Positions 17,140 to 24,838 are shown, numbered from the stretch's first letter. The stretch: 64,000 bases of DNA from DASSFG01 sp035547915 (GCA_035547915.1 DASZTS010000140.1:62001-126000), one strand, 5' to 3'. Made by a program: numbers and translations. The notes: generated by a model not told the origin, from the letters alone.

Positions 17140-17406
17140 TCAATCCGGTTCCACCGTTTCCTCTAAACCGCGGAGCGTGCCGGGCCCGATGAGCCCGCGT
17201 CGCATGGCCGTCTCGTAGGCCTTCGTCACGGCGCTCGCCACGTCGCCGCCCTCGCCCGGCACGCTCATGTCGTCTCGTGTCATCACCACGGTCACCGGAT
17301 CGGGCTCGTACCACGTCCGTCCGATCGTCACCGTCCAATGGCTGTCGACGATCCCTTCCAGCAGTTGCACGAATGTCGTGTCGTCTGTCGTGTCGTCCAT
17401 GTTCAT
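17140..17406 (-). CDS. Small hypothetical protein
   Basis: An 88-residue soluble protein starting MNMDDTTDDTTFVQLLEG. The sequence alternates strand and helix (SHWTVTIGRTWYEPDPVTVV), suggesting a small alpha/beta fold. GAGTAGAAC-like purines upstream give no strong ribosome site; a second Met is two codons in. It sits between the 161-residue exported protein and the sedolisin. No family recognised. Confidence 0.6.
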   Translation of the reverse strand: MNMDDTTDDTTFVQLLEGIVDSHWTVTIGRTWYEPDPVTVVMTRDDMSVPGEGGDVASAVTKAYETAMRRGLIGPGTLRGLEETVEPD

Positions 17407-17492
17407 TCCGATGCGGATGAGTAGAACTGCCGCGGGCCGACGCGTGATGTTCCGGCCCGCGGCCCTCCTCGGCCCGTGCCCCGGTCGGCGTC

Positions 17493-17978
17493 TTACTTGC
17501 CCTTCAACCATTCCGGCTTCGGCGCATCGGGCGGCAGTCTGTCCCAGCCCGCGTCGCCTTGCAGCTCCTTGGCGAACTTCGCCACGAACGCCTCGGGCGC
17601 GAGCCAGCCCATCCGCTTCGTCACGCTCAACCCGCCGGCCGATTTCGCCACGCACGACTGCAGCCCGAAGTACGCGGCGAAGTCGATCCCCGCGCCGCCG
17701 CTCGCCTGCCACGCGTCGGGGTTCTCGCCCGCGAACAACGCCGCCAGGTTGACACGACGCAGTTCCGCATCGGTCAGCAACACGTATCGCGGCCGCTCCG
17801 CCGGCAGATCGGCCTGCGACGCGGCCTGTCGTTCCGCCGCCCCCCGTTCTTCACCCTCGCCGCCCACCGTCATGGGCTGCACCGGCTGCACATCGGCCGC
17901 CCGCGCCGCATAGATCTGCCAGCACGTCGCCGCCAACGCGAACGAACACACACACGACGCGAATCGAGAGCGCCACAT
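17493..17978 (-). CDS. Exported hypothetical protein
   Basis: A 161-residue protein with a signal peptide (SRFASCVCSFALAATCW, cleavage near ARAAD). The mature domain is about 90 residues, helical, with a repeated Ala/Phe/Glu pattern (LAPEAFVAKFAKELQ) and one cysteine. GGAGGAGG lies a few bases before the ATG at 17978, one of the strongest ribosome sites here. It is the first gene of the exported run that continues through the sedolisin to the haem proteins. Confidence 0.7.
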   Translation of the reverse strand: MWRSRFASCVCSFALAATCWQIYAARAADVQPVQPMTVGGEGEERGAAERQAASQADLPAERPRYVLLTDAELRRVNLAALFAGENPDAWQASGGAGIDFAAYFGLQSCVAKSAGGLSVTKRMGWLAPEAFVAKFAKELQGDAGWDRLPPDAPKPEWLKGK

Positions 17979-18035
17979 CGAAACCTCCTCCACGGAAAAA
18001 GGAGACTGGGGACCGAAGACCGACCGCCGACCGGT

Positions 18036-18262
18036 CAGCCATGAAATGCGAGAGTTCGGCGCAGACCGAGGAACGGCTGGCCGTGATAGGCGAGAAACGT
18101 GAGAGCGCGGCGCGGACCGGCAAACGATCGGCCGTGATGTTGGACCGTGCGGCGCGAACCGAAGAAGGCTCGTGATGTGGGAGAGTACGGCGCAGACCGA
18201 ACGATCGTTGGCCGTGATACGCGGGAGTACGGTATGAACCGTCGCGGCGAGAATCGCCAAGA
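18036..18262. repeat. Degenerate tandem repeat upstream of the envelope run
   Basis: Four to five imperfect units of about 40-50 bp, each containing a variant of GCGGCGCGGACCG and usually ending GGCCGTGAT. Unit length drifts and no stem is obvious. The 17979-18387 gap otherwise holds no gene. It may be the decayed control region upstream of the 17493 gene. Confidence 0.55.
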
Positions 18263-18387
18263 TGGCAGACAGGATGAACATCGGACGGCCGTGCCAGGCT
18301 AAGAGTGCCTACATTGGCCCGGCCGTCTGCACGCCAGCGAGCTTTCTAACCCGCCGTGACCACATCCTTGGTCAGCCGCACGAATTG

Positions 18388-18873
18388 TTACCCGTCACAC
18401 GGCGAAGTCAAGTGGGAAGGTGCTCGAGGGCCACCCGTGTATAGGTCGCAGGACGCGCCCGGCACCTTGAATTCGTCAGGCAGGCCGATGCGCACCTGTT
18501 CAGGCGCGTCGTCCTTCGTCCTCCAGAGTCGGATACCCGCCAGGGCGACGATGAAGAAGATGAAGAATCCGACGGGGCAGAACACGCCGGCCACCTCTGT
18601 CCTGGAGCTCCAGGGGATCGCCGGCTCGGTTTCCGAGAGTTGCATTTCCAAAAACCAGATGTCCCGTTGGGCGTCTTGCTTCAGTTTCCCAGCCAGCGTC
18701 GTCTCCAGTCTTTTCAGGTCGTTCAGTCGGTCTATGCCCTTCTGATGCGGACGCTCGTGGAACCAATAAGGGACCCCGACGATGACGAATTGGAGCACGA
18801 GGCAGCCGATGCCCATGAGCGTCATGGCCCAGAACAACCCGCGGAGGCCGAATTGGAAGCGTTTTGTGGGCAT
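18388..18873 (-). CDS. FQF-leader membrane protein
   Basis: A 161-residue protein opening MPTKRFQFGLRGLFWAMTLM, the planctomycete leader with a Phe-Gln-Phe motif immediately before the first membrane helix. A second hydrophobic segment (GVFCPVGFFIFFIVALAGI) lies near residue 100-120; between them is a charged helical loop. Function unknown. Its upstream neighbour has the same leader and both run leftwards 33 bp apart. This host-typical type of gene inside the accessory region is notable. Confidence 0.7.
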   Translation of the reverse strand: MPTKRFQFGLRGLFWAMTLMGIGCLVLQFVIVGVPYWFHERPHQKGIDRLNDLKRLETTLAGKLKQDAQRDIWFLEMQLSETEPAIPWSSRTEVAGVFCPVGFFIFFIVALAGIRLWRTKDDAPEQVRIGLPDEFKVPGASCDLYTGGPRAPSHLTSPCDG

Positions 18874-18906
18874 CTTCGAATCCTACGGGCCGGCCGACGC
18901 GGTCTG

Positions 18907-19215
18907 CTAACATCGCGGGCCATAGTTCGCGTAGAGATAGAACAACACCACTACCGCCAGGACAGGCAGAACCACCGCCGCGATCAAGCCGCACACGACA
19001 CACGCGATGGGACGACGGAACGGCATCGCCAGCAGGCTGCCGAAAGCACCGCCAGCCAGTGCCAGGCCGCCGCAGAATTGTAGTAGGAATCGGTTCAGCG
19101 TCCCCGTGTTGTCGGAAAACCAGCGCCACGAGCAACTGAGACCGGCGATGCCGAGACAGACCGCGGTCGTCATGGCCAGCAGCGTCCGCAAGCGGAACTG
19201 AAATCGTCGCGTCAT
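18907..19215 (-). CDS. FQF-leader membrane protein
   Basis: A 102-residue protein opening MTRRFQFRLRTLLAMTTAVC, the commonest form of the planctomycete leader. About three hydrophobic segments cover most of the length and the C-terminus is short. It probably forms a pair with the 18388 gene. A dispersed hairpin repeat lies 18 bp upstream of the start. Function unknown. Confidence 0.7.
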   Translation of the reverse strand: MTRRFQFRLRTLLAMTTAVCLGIAGLSCSWRWFSDNTGTLNRFLLQFCGGLALAGGAFGSLLAMPFRRPIACVVCGLIAAVVLPVLAVVVLFYLYANYGPRC

Positions 19216-19233
19216 GGGGTTGCGTCATGGGGT

Positions 19234-19336
19234 TAAGAGCGGCTGACAAAACCCGGAAGCCGGAGCGCCGCGGGCAAACAATCGGCGGTGAAACGCCGAT
19301 TTTGTGAAGCTCGATCCGGTTGTGTCGGTTGCTCTA
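19234..19336. repeat. Dispersed hairpin repeat, copy 7 (inverted orientation)
   Basis: Reads in the opposite orientation to copy 4. The stem is AATCGGCG, loop GTGAAA, CGCCGATT. It lies between two leftward genes, starting 18 bp after the stop of the 19354 gene. Confidence 0.85.
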
Positions 19337-19353
19337 AGCATACCACGGCGGGC

Positions 19354-19614
19354 TCACGATGGATGCAGTCCGCGGCGGCGTATCAGAAGCTCGAAGGCCA
19401 CGAGCCCGAGGGCACCACCGCAGGCGACCGCCAGAACGCCCGCCGTCGTCCTGCGTCGAGAATGCCTGTTGAGCTGGATGAGTTTGGGGGCCTCGTCGGT
19501 GCGCATCCCAGCGGTGGCCGGCGGAGCGAGATAGCCCATCGCGACCTCGGACAGGGCGAACGCGCCCAGAGCTCCGGCGACGACGAACGCGATCAAGAGC
19601 ACCCTGCTGGCCAT
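19354..19614 (-). CDS. Small membrane protein
   Basis: An 86-residue protein with two hydrophobic segments (VLLIAFVVAGALGAFAL and TTAGVLAVACGGALGLVAF) separated by a polar loop of about 25 residues. The topology suits a hairpin with both ends on one side. There is no clear Shine-Dalgarno site beyond a weak AGGATTGGGGG stretch. Function unknown. Confidence 0.5.
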   Translation of the reverse strand: MASRVLLIAFVVAGALGAFALSEVAMGYLAPPATAGMRTDEAPKLIQLNRHSRRRTTAGVLAVACGGALGLVAFELLIRRRGLHPS

Positions 19615-19640
19615 CCCCCAATCCTACCGCCGGCCGGCGC

Positions 19641-19720
19641 GGCAGAGAAACCGGATCGTGCTCCACAAAGATCGGCGTTTCACGGCCGATCTTCCGCCCA
19701 CGGCGGTCGGGGAGCCGACG
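19641..19720. repeat. Dispersed hairpin repeat, copy 8 (truncated)
   Basis: Retains AGATCGGCGTTTCACGGCCG and one flank, but the far end (TTTTGTCAGCCGCTCT) is missing. Fragments resembling the same core recur near 19840. Confidence 0.65.
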
Positions 19721-20039
19721 GGTCGCGGGTGGGCGACTGGTACGGGGTCTGGTGCACGCGGACGCCTACCACGGCGGGAGGTCGGGCGCCGATCGTCGTC
19801 CGGGGTCGCCGCCCGAGCAGGCACTGGAATCGCCCTCCACCCCAATCGGCGTTCAAGGTCGGCTGCCCGCGGCGCCGGAACGCTGGGTTGTGAGGCGCGC
19901 GTCGAAGGTCTACCAACCTTGTGCCCCATGTCACTGGGTTACCTGTAAGCGAGACGCTCTCCGCGCGCGCAGCGCGCAGAGAGAGTATGTATTCTCTCAT
20001 CTACCATCTACTCTACTCTTCTCTTCTCTAGCGCCGTTT
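19721..20039. other. Non-coding stretch with hairpin and pyrimidine tract
   Basis: No credible gene. It holds a GC-rich near-palindrome at about 19955-19985 (CTCTCCGCGCGC against GCGCGCAGAGAG) followed by a strongly pyrimidine-biased tract to about 20032 (TCTACTCTACTCTTCTC). The pair directly precedes the GCGC-alternating region. Confidence 0.5.
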
Positions 20040-20700
20040 TTGCGCGCCGTGCGCGCGCTCGTAAGTGCTTTCGATTAGACCGTTTGCGCGTTTCGTTGCG
20101 CGCAGGTTGCTGCGCGCGCACGAGCGCGCGCCGAGCGCACAACCAGCGCGCGCGCTGCGCGCAAACATGCGCGCGCGTGCGCGCAACACAACGCATCGTT
20201 GCGCGCGCGCCGGTTTTTGCGCGCTCGGCGATTCCTCGTAAGTGCTGCTCATTTGGCAGTTTGTGCGTTTCGCTACGCATACTCTTGTTGCGCGCGCCGG
20301 TGCGCGCGCGCCGCGCGCACGACCTAGCGCGCGCTGCGCGCGCGCTGTGCGCAGACCAGCGCGCGCATGCGCGCGCGCCGCGCAACGAAAAAAAACTGCC
20401 CCGGCGTGGCGTCGTGCCCGCAGCTTTCGTCGTTCGACGGCCACGCGCGTCCTAGTAAGTGCTTGCAGTCCGGCGGTTTGTGCGTTTCGCTCATCGAAGT
20501 CAAGTTGCGTGCCAAAGAACGTGCCGGGGCTGCGCGCGCAGCGCGCGCGACCTCGGCGCGCGCGCAAAACCCCCCTCTGCGCGCGCTCAGAACCAGCGCG
20601 CGCGCGAAAACGCCCCTCGTGTGCGCGCGCCCAAAAACGCTCTGCGCGCGCTCGGAAACCTGCCGGCGCGCGCCCAAAAACACTACGCTGGACTTCGATC
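20040..20700. repeat. GCGC-alternating region with three direct motif copies
   Basis: About 660 bp dominated by alternating GCGCGC runs. Three copies of a roughly 35-bp motif, GTAAGTGCT followed about ten bases later by GTTTGTGCGTTTCG (with small variations), start at 20061, 20238 and 20455. Each is followed by 100-200 bp of GCGC runs. No stable gene is predicted; open frames through it are compositional. Alternating purine-pyrimidine of this kind can adopt Z-DNA. It is the upstream region of the TIR gene and could be regulatory, structural or a repeat-RNA source. Confidence 0.7.
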
Positions 20701-20798
20701 CCTTTGGTGCGAGATCCGCCGTTTGTCGATAGCCCCGGCGGAGGCGTTCCTGGGCGAGCCCGAACGCCGAGCTTGTCGTCCACGGCGCTCCGGCATTT

Positions 20799-20870
20799 AG
20801 AGCCGATCCGAAAACCTGCTGGCGAGTCGAATCGTTCCTGTCGCAACATCGGTTCTCGGACAGGCTCTTA
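20799..20870. mobile_element. MITE-like 72-bp element
   Basis: The exact reverse complement of the element at 55140-55211. Terminal inverted repeats AGAGCCGATCCGAAAACC and AGAGCCTGTCCGAGAACC (18 bp, imperfect). It is followed at 20872 by a fragment of the hairpin repeat's outer end (GGTTTTGTCGGCCGCTCTT). No transposase nearby. Confidence 0.85.
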
Positions 20871-21069
20871 AGGTTTTGTCGGCCGCTCTTGGCAGGCGAA
20901 GCGGACCAATACTATCGGCCGCGTCGGTGTCTTGCGGTCGGTGCCATTACCCCCGATGATTGAAAGCCGTCTGGGCGTGATGAAGCTATGGGAAGGAGGT
21001 CGCTCGCGACAGGGTCCCTCCGACCGCAGGGTACCATGCGCGCGACCAAAAAAGATCCCAGGTGAGACG

Positions 21070-23760
21070 ATGACCGAGGATGGGCAGGACCGATACGACG
21101 TCTTCTTGAGCCATCCACACACCGAGGCCGAGGCCGTCGAGTCCATCGCGGCAAGGCTCGAAGACGAAGCAGGGCTCAAGGTGTGGCTCGATCGCTGGAT
21201 CCTGATTCCGGGCAAGCCCTGGCAACGGGAGATGGCGAAGGGTTTGGAACAAGCGCGAACCTGCGCCGTCTTCGTCGGCGCCGACACGCCTTCTGGTTGG
21301 TTTCTCGCGGAGATCGAGAAGGCTCTGGATAGGCAGACAAAGGACGAAGCATTCGGAGTGATCCCGGTCATTCTCCCCACCGGGGACCGGCGACTGAGAA
21401 ATAGCTTCCTTGGGCGTCTAACCTGGGTCGAGTTCAAGGCCGGATTGGACGATTCCGACGCGTTCTACGAGCTCGTCTGTGGAATCCGAGGTGTGCCGCC
21501 GGGCAGAGGTAGACCTTCTGCAACACGCGACACCAACGCGCCGGCACTCGGCCCGCGCGTCATGGCGACGGCGTTGCCGACACGTCAGGCTGCGGCGCCC
21601 ATGGGCGCGGCGAATGAGGTCGTTGTCAGGGTCGAACACGGAACGGCGGCAAGCAATGAGGCGTCTCGCGTTCCTCGCGAGTTGCCGCCCGCGGCATCCA
21701 ATTTCGTCGGGCGATCGAGCGAACGAAGAGCACTTGCCGATAGGCTGCGCGCCGGCTTGAACACAGCGGTCGTCGGGCCGGCGGGCATGGGTAAGACCGC
21801 CTTGGCGGCCGCCGCGCTGGCCGACGTGGTAGGCGACGACGCGGTCAACCTGGCCGCAAGTCGATTTCCGGACGGTCTCGTCTATCTCAACCTCTATGAA
21901 TTGCTCGGCCAGGCCGAATCGACGTGGAGCGCGCTGGCGAACCGCATCCGTGGCTTGGAGTTCCTCGAACGCCGACCCGCCCGCGAACGGGCCAGCGAAG
22001 CCTGCCGCGCACGCCGACTGCTCGTCATCATCGAGGGCGGAGAAGAAGCCGACGGTCATGCGGGTCGGACCACGATGCGCGAGTTGTTCAAGGTCCTATC
22101 ACCTGAGAACCGCTGGCTGTTGCTCACGCGCGTCAGCAGTCAAGCGGCCCCGTCGGAGACGGTTTTCGTCTGGGAGAGGCTCCATCCAGGCGATGCGGCG
22201 GAACTGCTGGACTCGCTGACCAAGCACCGTCCATTGGATTCGCACGTTCGCCAAGCTGTATTGGATCTGCTGGAGGGGCACCCCCTGGCGCTCAACTGGG
22301 CCGGCAACCTCCTTGCGCGCGATGAGGAAGACCCATCCGCGTTGATCGGCGAATGGAAGGCGGGCGGACTCCCCAAACTCAGTGATCCGACGCAGGCCGA
22401 GCACACACTGAAGTGGCTCTTCGAGCGCAGCGTACGTGGTTTGAGCGATCAGGAAAAACGTGCCCTCACCGCCGCCGGACTCCTGGCCCATGCCCCGTTC
22501 CCTCTCGATTCCATCGAAGCTGCCTTAGATGAAGCGGACGCTTCCGACATCAACGCTCCGTCCACACGCGACGCGCTGCGGGCTCTCGTCCGGCGCAGTC
22601 TGCTGCGACCTGCCGGAATGGACTCCTGGCAATTCACCCACGTATTGGGCTATCACTTCGCTCGCGACGCGGAGTGCTCCGACTCGGCGTTGCTGCAAAG
22701 TCTGGGCCAGTGGCTCCACGACCAGCTTCAGATCGAGTTGCAAACCAACGACGGCAACCCGTCGTTTAGCTCGCTGGGAAACTTGCTGCGACACGCCGCG
22801 GCGCTACTCCGCACCGATGCCGACCAACAGCTTTGGGAGAGACTCGCTAAAAACCTCCTATACCGGGTCTCAGATCGCCTGGAGGAACTTGGACAGCTCA
22901 GCCTCGTGAACGACGCATTGACTGCCGTCGCAGATTGGCTCGCACGATTCCCAGAACCCAAAGCTGAGGAAGCGTATTGGCGACACCAGTATTGCATCCT
23001 CATTGTCGACAGAGGGGATGTGCTCCGTGCCCAAGGCGACTTGGCAGGTGCGCACGCGGCCTACCGCGAGTCGCTGACGATCGTTCGACGCTTGGTCGAA
23101 GCGGATCTGTCGAACGCGGGCTGGCAGCGGGATCTGAGCGTGAGCCACATCAAGGTTGGGGACGTACTCCGTGACCAAGGCGACCTGGCCGGGGCGCTGG
23201 CGGCCTACCGCGAGTCGCTGACGATCTTTGGACGCCTGGCCGAGGCGGATCCGTCGAACGCGGGCTGGCAGCGGGAGCTGAGCATCAGCCAGGAGAGGGT
23301 GGGGGACGTGCTCCGTGACCAAGGCGACCTGGCCGGGGCGCTGGCGGCCTACCTCGAGTCGCTGACGATCGTTCGACGCCTGGCCGAGGCGGATCCATCG
23401 AACGCGGTCTGGCAGCGGGATCTGAGCATCAGCCACGAGAGGGTGGGGGACGTGCTCCGTGACCAAGGCGACCTGGCTGGGGCCCTGGTTGCCTGCGGCG
23501 AGTCGCTGACGATCGTTCGACGCCTGGCCGAAGCGGATCCGTCGAACGCGGGCTGGCAGCGGGATCTCTCGTTCACTCTCACGGCAATAGGACAGATTCA
23601 TGAACAACAGGGGGATCGCACTTCCGCTCTAAGATTCGCCGAAGAAAGTCTGGTGATCGACAAGCGGTTAGCCGAACTCGATCCAACCAATGTCATGTGG
23701 CAACGCGATTTGGCCATCAGCCAAGCCTTCGTTGCCCACCTCCGGCGTGACGATCAATGA
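21070..23760 (+). CDS. TIR-STAND-TPR protein, probable immune receptor
   Basis: An 896-residue protein. Residues 8-140 are a TIR domain (YDVFLSHPHTEAEAVESIA; catalytic-type glutamate E81 in SGWFLAEIEKAL). Residues about 205-500 are an NB-ARC/STAND ATPase: P-loop GPAGMGKT at 236-243, a Walker-B-like RLLVIIEGG, WLLLTRVSS, and GHPLALNWAG. Residues about 645-890 are five 48-residue TPR-like units (GDVLRDQGDLAGALAAYRES), the middle ones nearly identical in DNA. In characterised bacterial proteins of this architecture the repeats sense a ligand, the ATPase oligomerises, and the TIR degrades NAD+ or makes a signal; that role here is inference. The ATG at 21070 has AGGTGAG upstream, chosen over upstream in-frame Met codons. 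It is the only long rightward gene in the element. Confidence 0.9.
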   Translation: MTEDGQDRYDVFLSHPHTEAEAVESIAARLEDEAGLKVWLDRWILIPGKPWQREMAKGLEQARTCAVFVGADTPSGWFLAEIEKALDRQTKDEAFGVIPVILPTGDRRLRNSFLGRLTWVEFKAGLDDSDAFYELVCGIRGVPPGRGRPSATRDTNAPALGPRVMATALPTRQAAAPMGAANEVVVRVEHGTAASNEASRVPRELPPAASNFVGRSSERRALADRLRAGLNTAVVGPAGMGKTALAAAALADVVGDDAVNLAASRFPDGLVYLNLYELLGQAESTWSALANRIRGLEFLERRPARERASEACRARRLLVIIEGGEEADGHAGRTTMRELFKVLSPENRWLLLTRVSSQAAPSETVFVWERLHPGDAAELLDSLTKHRPLDSHVRQAVLDLLEGHPLALNWAGNLLARDEEDPSALIGEWKAGGLPKLSDPTQAEHTLKWLFERSVRGLSDQEKRALTAAGLLAHAPFPLDSIEAALDEADASDINAPSTRDALRALVRRSLLRPAGMDSWQFTHVLGYHFARDAECSDSALLQSLGQWLHDQLQIELQTNDGNPSFSSLGNLLRHAAALLRTDADQQLWERLAKNLLYRVSDRLEELGQLSLVNDALTAVADWLARFPEPKAEEAYWRHQYCILIVDRGDVLRAQGDLAGAHAAYRESLTIVRRLVEADLSNAGWQRDLSVSHIKVGDVLRDQGDLAGALAAYRESLTIFGRLAEADPSNAGWQRELSISQERVGDVLRDQGDLAGALAAYLESLTIVRRLAEADPSNAVWQRDLSISHERVGDVLRDQGDLAGALVACGESLTIVRRLAEADPSNAGWQRDLSFTLTAIGQIHEQQGDRTSALRFAEESLVIDKRLAELDPTNVMWQRDLAISQAFVAHLRRDDQ
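23014..23733 (+). repeat. 144-bp tandem coding repeats in the TIR gene
   Basis: Five units of exactly 144 bp start at 23014, 23158, 23302, 23446 and 23590. Units 2-4 are nearly identical in nucleotide sequence, which implies recent duplication or gene conversion and a capacity to change copy number. The fifth unit is diverged. Confidence 0.85.
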
Positions 23761-23871
23761 ATTCAGCTTGTCATGGCCGAAACCGCTTCCGCCGCATCCC
23801 ATTGGCAAACGACGTAGATCTCTGGATGGACGAAGAGGAATGACGGTCCCTTCGGCAGCCTCGGAGAACAG

Positions 23872-24057
23872 ATGAAATCGGCGGCACGGTTGATCGGAAT
23901 CGTTGCCGTAACAACGGCGTTGGGGGTTCTCACCTTCGTCGTCACCGCCGCGCCGCCGGCATTCGGCAGTGAGAAGACGAGTCGGCACGGGTGGAGCGCG
24001 GGGCGTCTGTCTTCGCCGCTTCTTCGAGAGCTTGCTCAGGCTCTGGCGCTGCTCTAA
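23872..24057 (+). CDS. Small exported protein
   Basis: A 61-residue protein with an N-terminal hydrophobic segment (LIGIVAVTTALGVLTFVVT) that looks like a signal peptide, cleavable near APPAFG, leaving about 30 residues. GGAGA lies four bases before the ATG. It follows the TIR gene on the same strand and is nine bases upstream of the next start. It may be a decayed or very short gene. Confidence 0.5.
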   Translation: MKSAARLIGIVAVTTALGVLTFVVTAAPPAFGSEKTSRHGWSAGRLSSPLLRELAQALALL

Positions 24058-24066
24058 GGTGAGCGA

Positions 24067-24303
24067 ATGAGCCCACGGTTTCAGTTCCGTGACGCCCGGC
24101 CCGAGGAGGAAGGGTCGCGCCGACTCGTCCAGACCCAGGTCGATTGGCTGCTACGCCAATGCCCTCGAAATGCCGGCTGCGTTCTGGCCGCACCTCGTCA
24201 TACAACTTGCCAACGGATGTTGGACCGGGGAGCGGACGACGCACTGGTCCGCCGCGTTTATCGCAGGACGGTTCGCGAACTGAGGATGCGAGACCGGCCA
24301 TGA
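24067..24303 (+). CDS. Small hypothetical protein, possibly frameshifted FQF-type gene
   Basis: A 78-residue Arg-rich protein starting MSPRFQFRDARPEEEG. The FQF leader is present but no membrane segment follows, unlike other FQF proteins. AAGGTGAG precedes the ATG by two bases and the stop overlaps the next start as ATGA, which supports translation. An alternative frame (24089-24283) also reads plausibly (LEMPAAFWPHLVIQLANGCW), so a frameshifted ancestor is possible. Confidence 0.4.
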   Translation: MSPRFQFRDARPEEEGSRRLVQTQVDWLLRQCPRNAGCVLAAPRHTTCQRMLDRGADDALVRRVYRRTVRELRMRDRP

Positions 24304-24518
24304 CCCGATGGTTTCGGTTCAGCCTGCTATGGGGTTTGTTTGGCGCTGGTTTCGGCGCTGCCCTCGGTGTCGCGATCTGCTGGGCGGTCGGAGTCGACCC
24401 GGCGCACTGGATCCGCATGAGCGTTGTCTTGGCGTTCGTGTTCGGCCTGCTTGGGGCGTTCTTGGGAGATGAGACCCTCGCGCTGATCCGCGAAGTCCTC
24501 GGTTGCCTGATCTCATAG
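24300..24518 (+). CDS. Small FQF-like membrane protein
   Basis: A 72-residue protein starting MTRWFRFSLLWGLFGAGFGA, a variant of the planctomycete leader (FRF instead of FQF). Two hydrophobic segments (residues about 8-26 and 38-58) are followed by a short helical tail. ATGA overlap with the upstream gene. It ends 80 bp before the convergent end of csrA. Confidence 0.6.
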   Translation: MTRWFRFSLLWGLFGAGFGAALGVAICWAVGVDPAHWIRMSVVLAFVFGLLGAFLGDETLALIREVLGCLIS

Positions 24519-24597
24519 CCTTCTCGCTCCCCCGCCGTCGGGCGGTTGTGAATCGGCTAGTCGTTGACCAGCCCAGTTGTGGCCGTTGGGGTGCGTT

Positions 24598-24789
24598 CTA
24601 TGGGGCGGGTTCTTCGCCCGCTTGCCACTCTTCGCGGGTGCGGTTGTCGCGACGGATGGCGACGTCGCGGGGGGCTTCGACGGCGAGTTTGACGCGGTTG
24701 CCGCGGACCTCGACGACGACGATCCGCACGGCGTCGCCGCCCTCGCCGATGATGATGCTTTGATCCTTCTGTCTGGATACGACGAGCAT
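24598..24789 (-). CDS. csrA: Carbon storage regulator CsrA
   Basis: A 63-residue protein with the full CsrA pattern: MLVVSRQKDQSIIIG at the N-terminus, GDAVRIVVVEVRGNRVKLAV, then APRDVAIRRD with the RNA-contacting arginine. CsrA dimers bind GGA motifs in leader RNAs to block or promote translation. AAGGA lies eight bases before the ATG. It is the next leftward gene after the primase-helicase, across a 96-bp tandem repeat array. A csrA at the end of a phage- or plasmid-like replication module suggests control of element or host translation; whether the host has another copy cannot be told here. Confidence 0.92.
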   Translation of the reverse strand: MLVVSRQKDQSIIIGEGGDAVRIVVVEVRGNRVKLAVEAPRDVAIRRDNRTREEWQAGEEPAP

Positions 24790-24838
24790 GGGGTTGTCCT
24801 TTGCTGCCCTGGGGCACTAACTGGGTTTTCGACTGCGT

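Noticed and set aside
20028..20849. A leftward open frame through the GCGC-alternating region.
   Set aside because: Its peptide is Ala/Arg low complexity created by GCGC tracts. The three short HLR-type peptides are noted as a finding but not as a gene.
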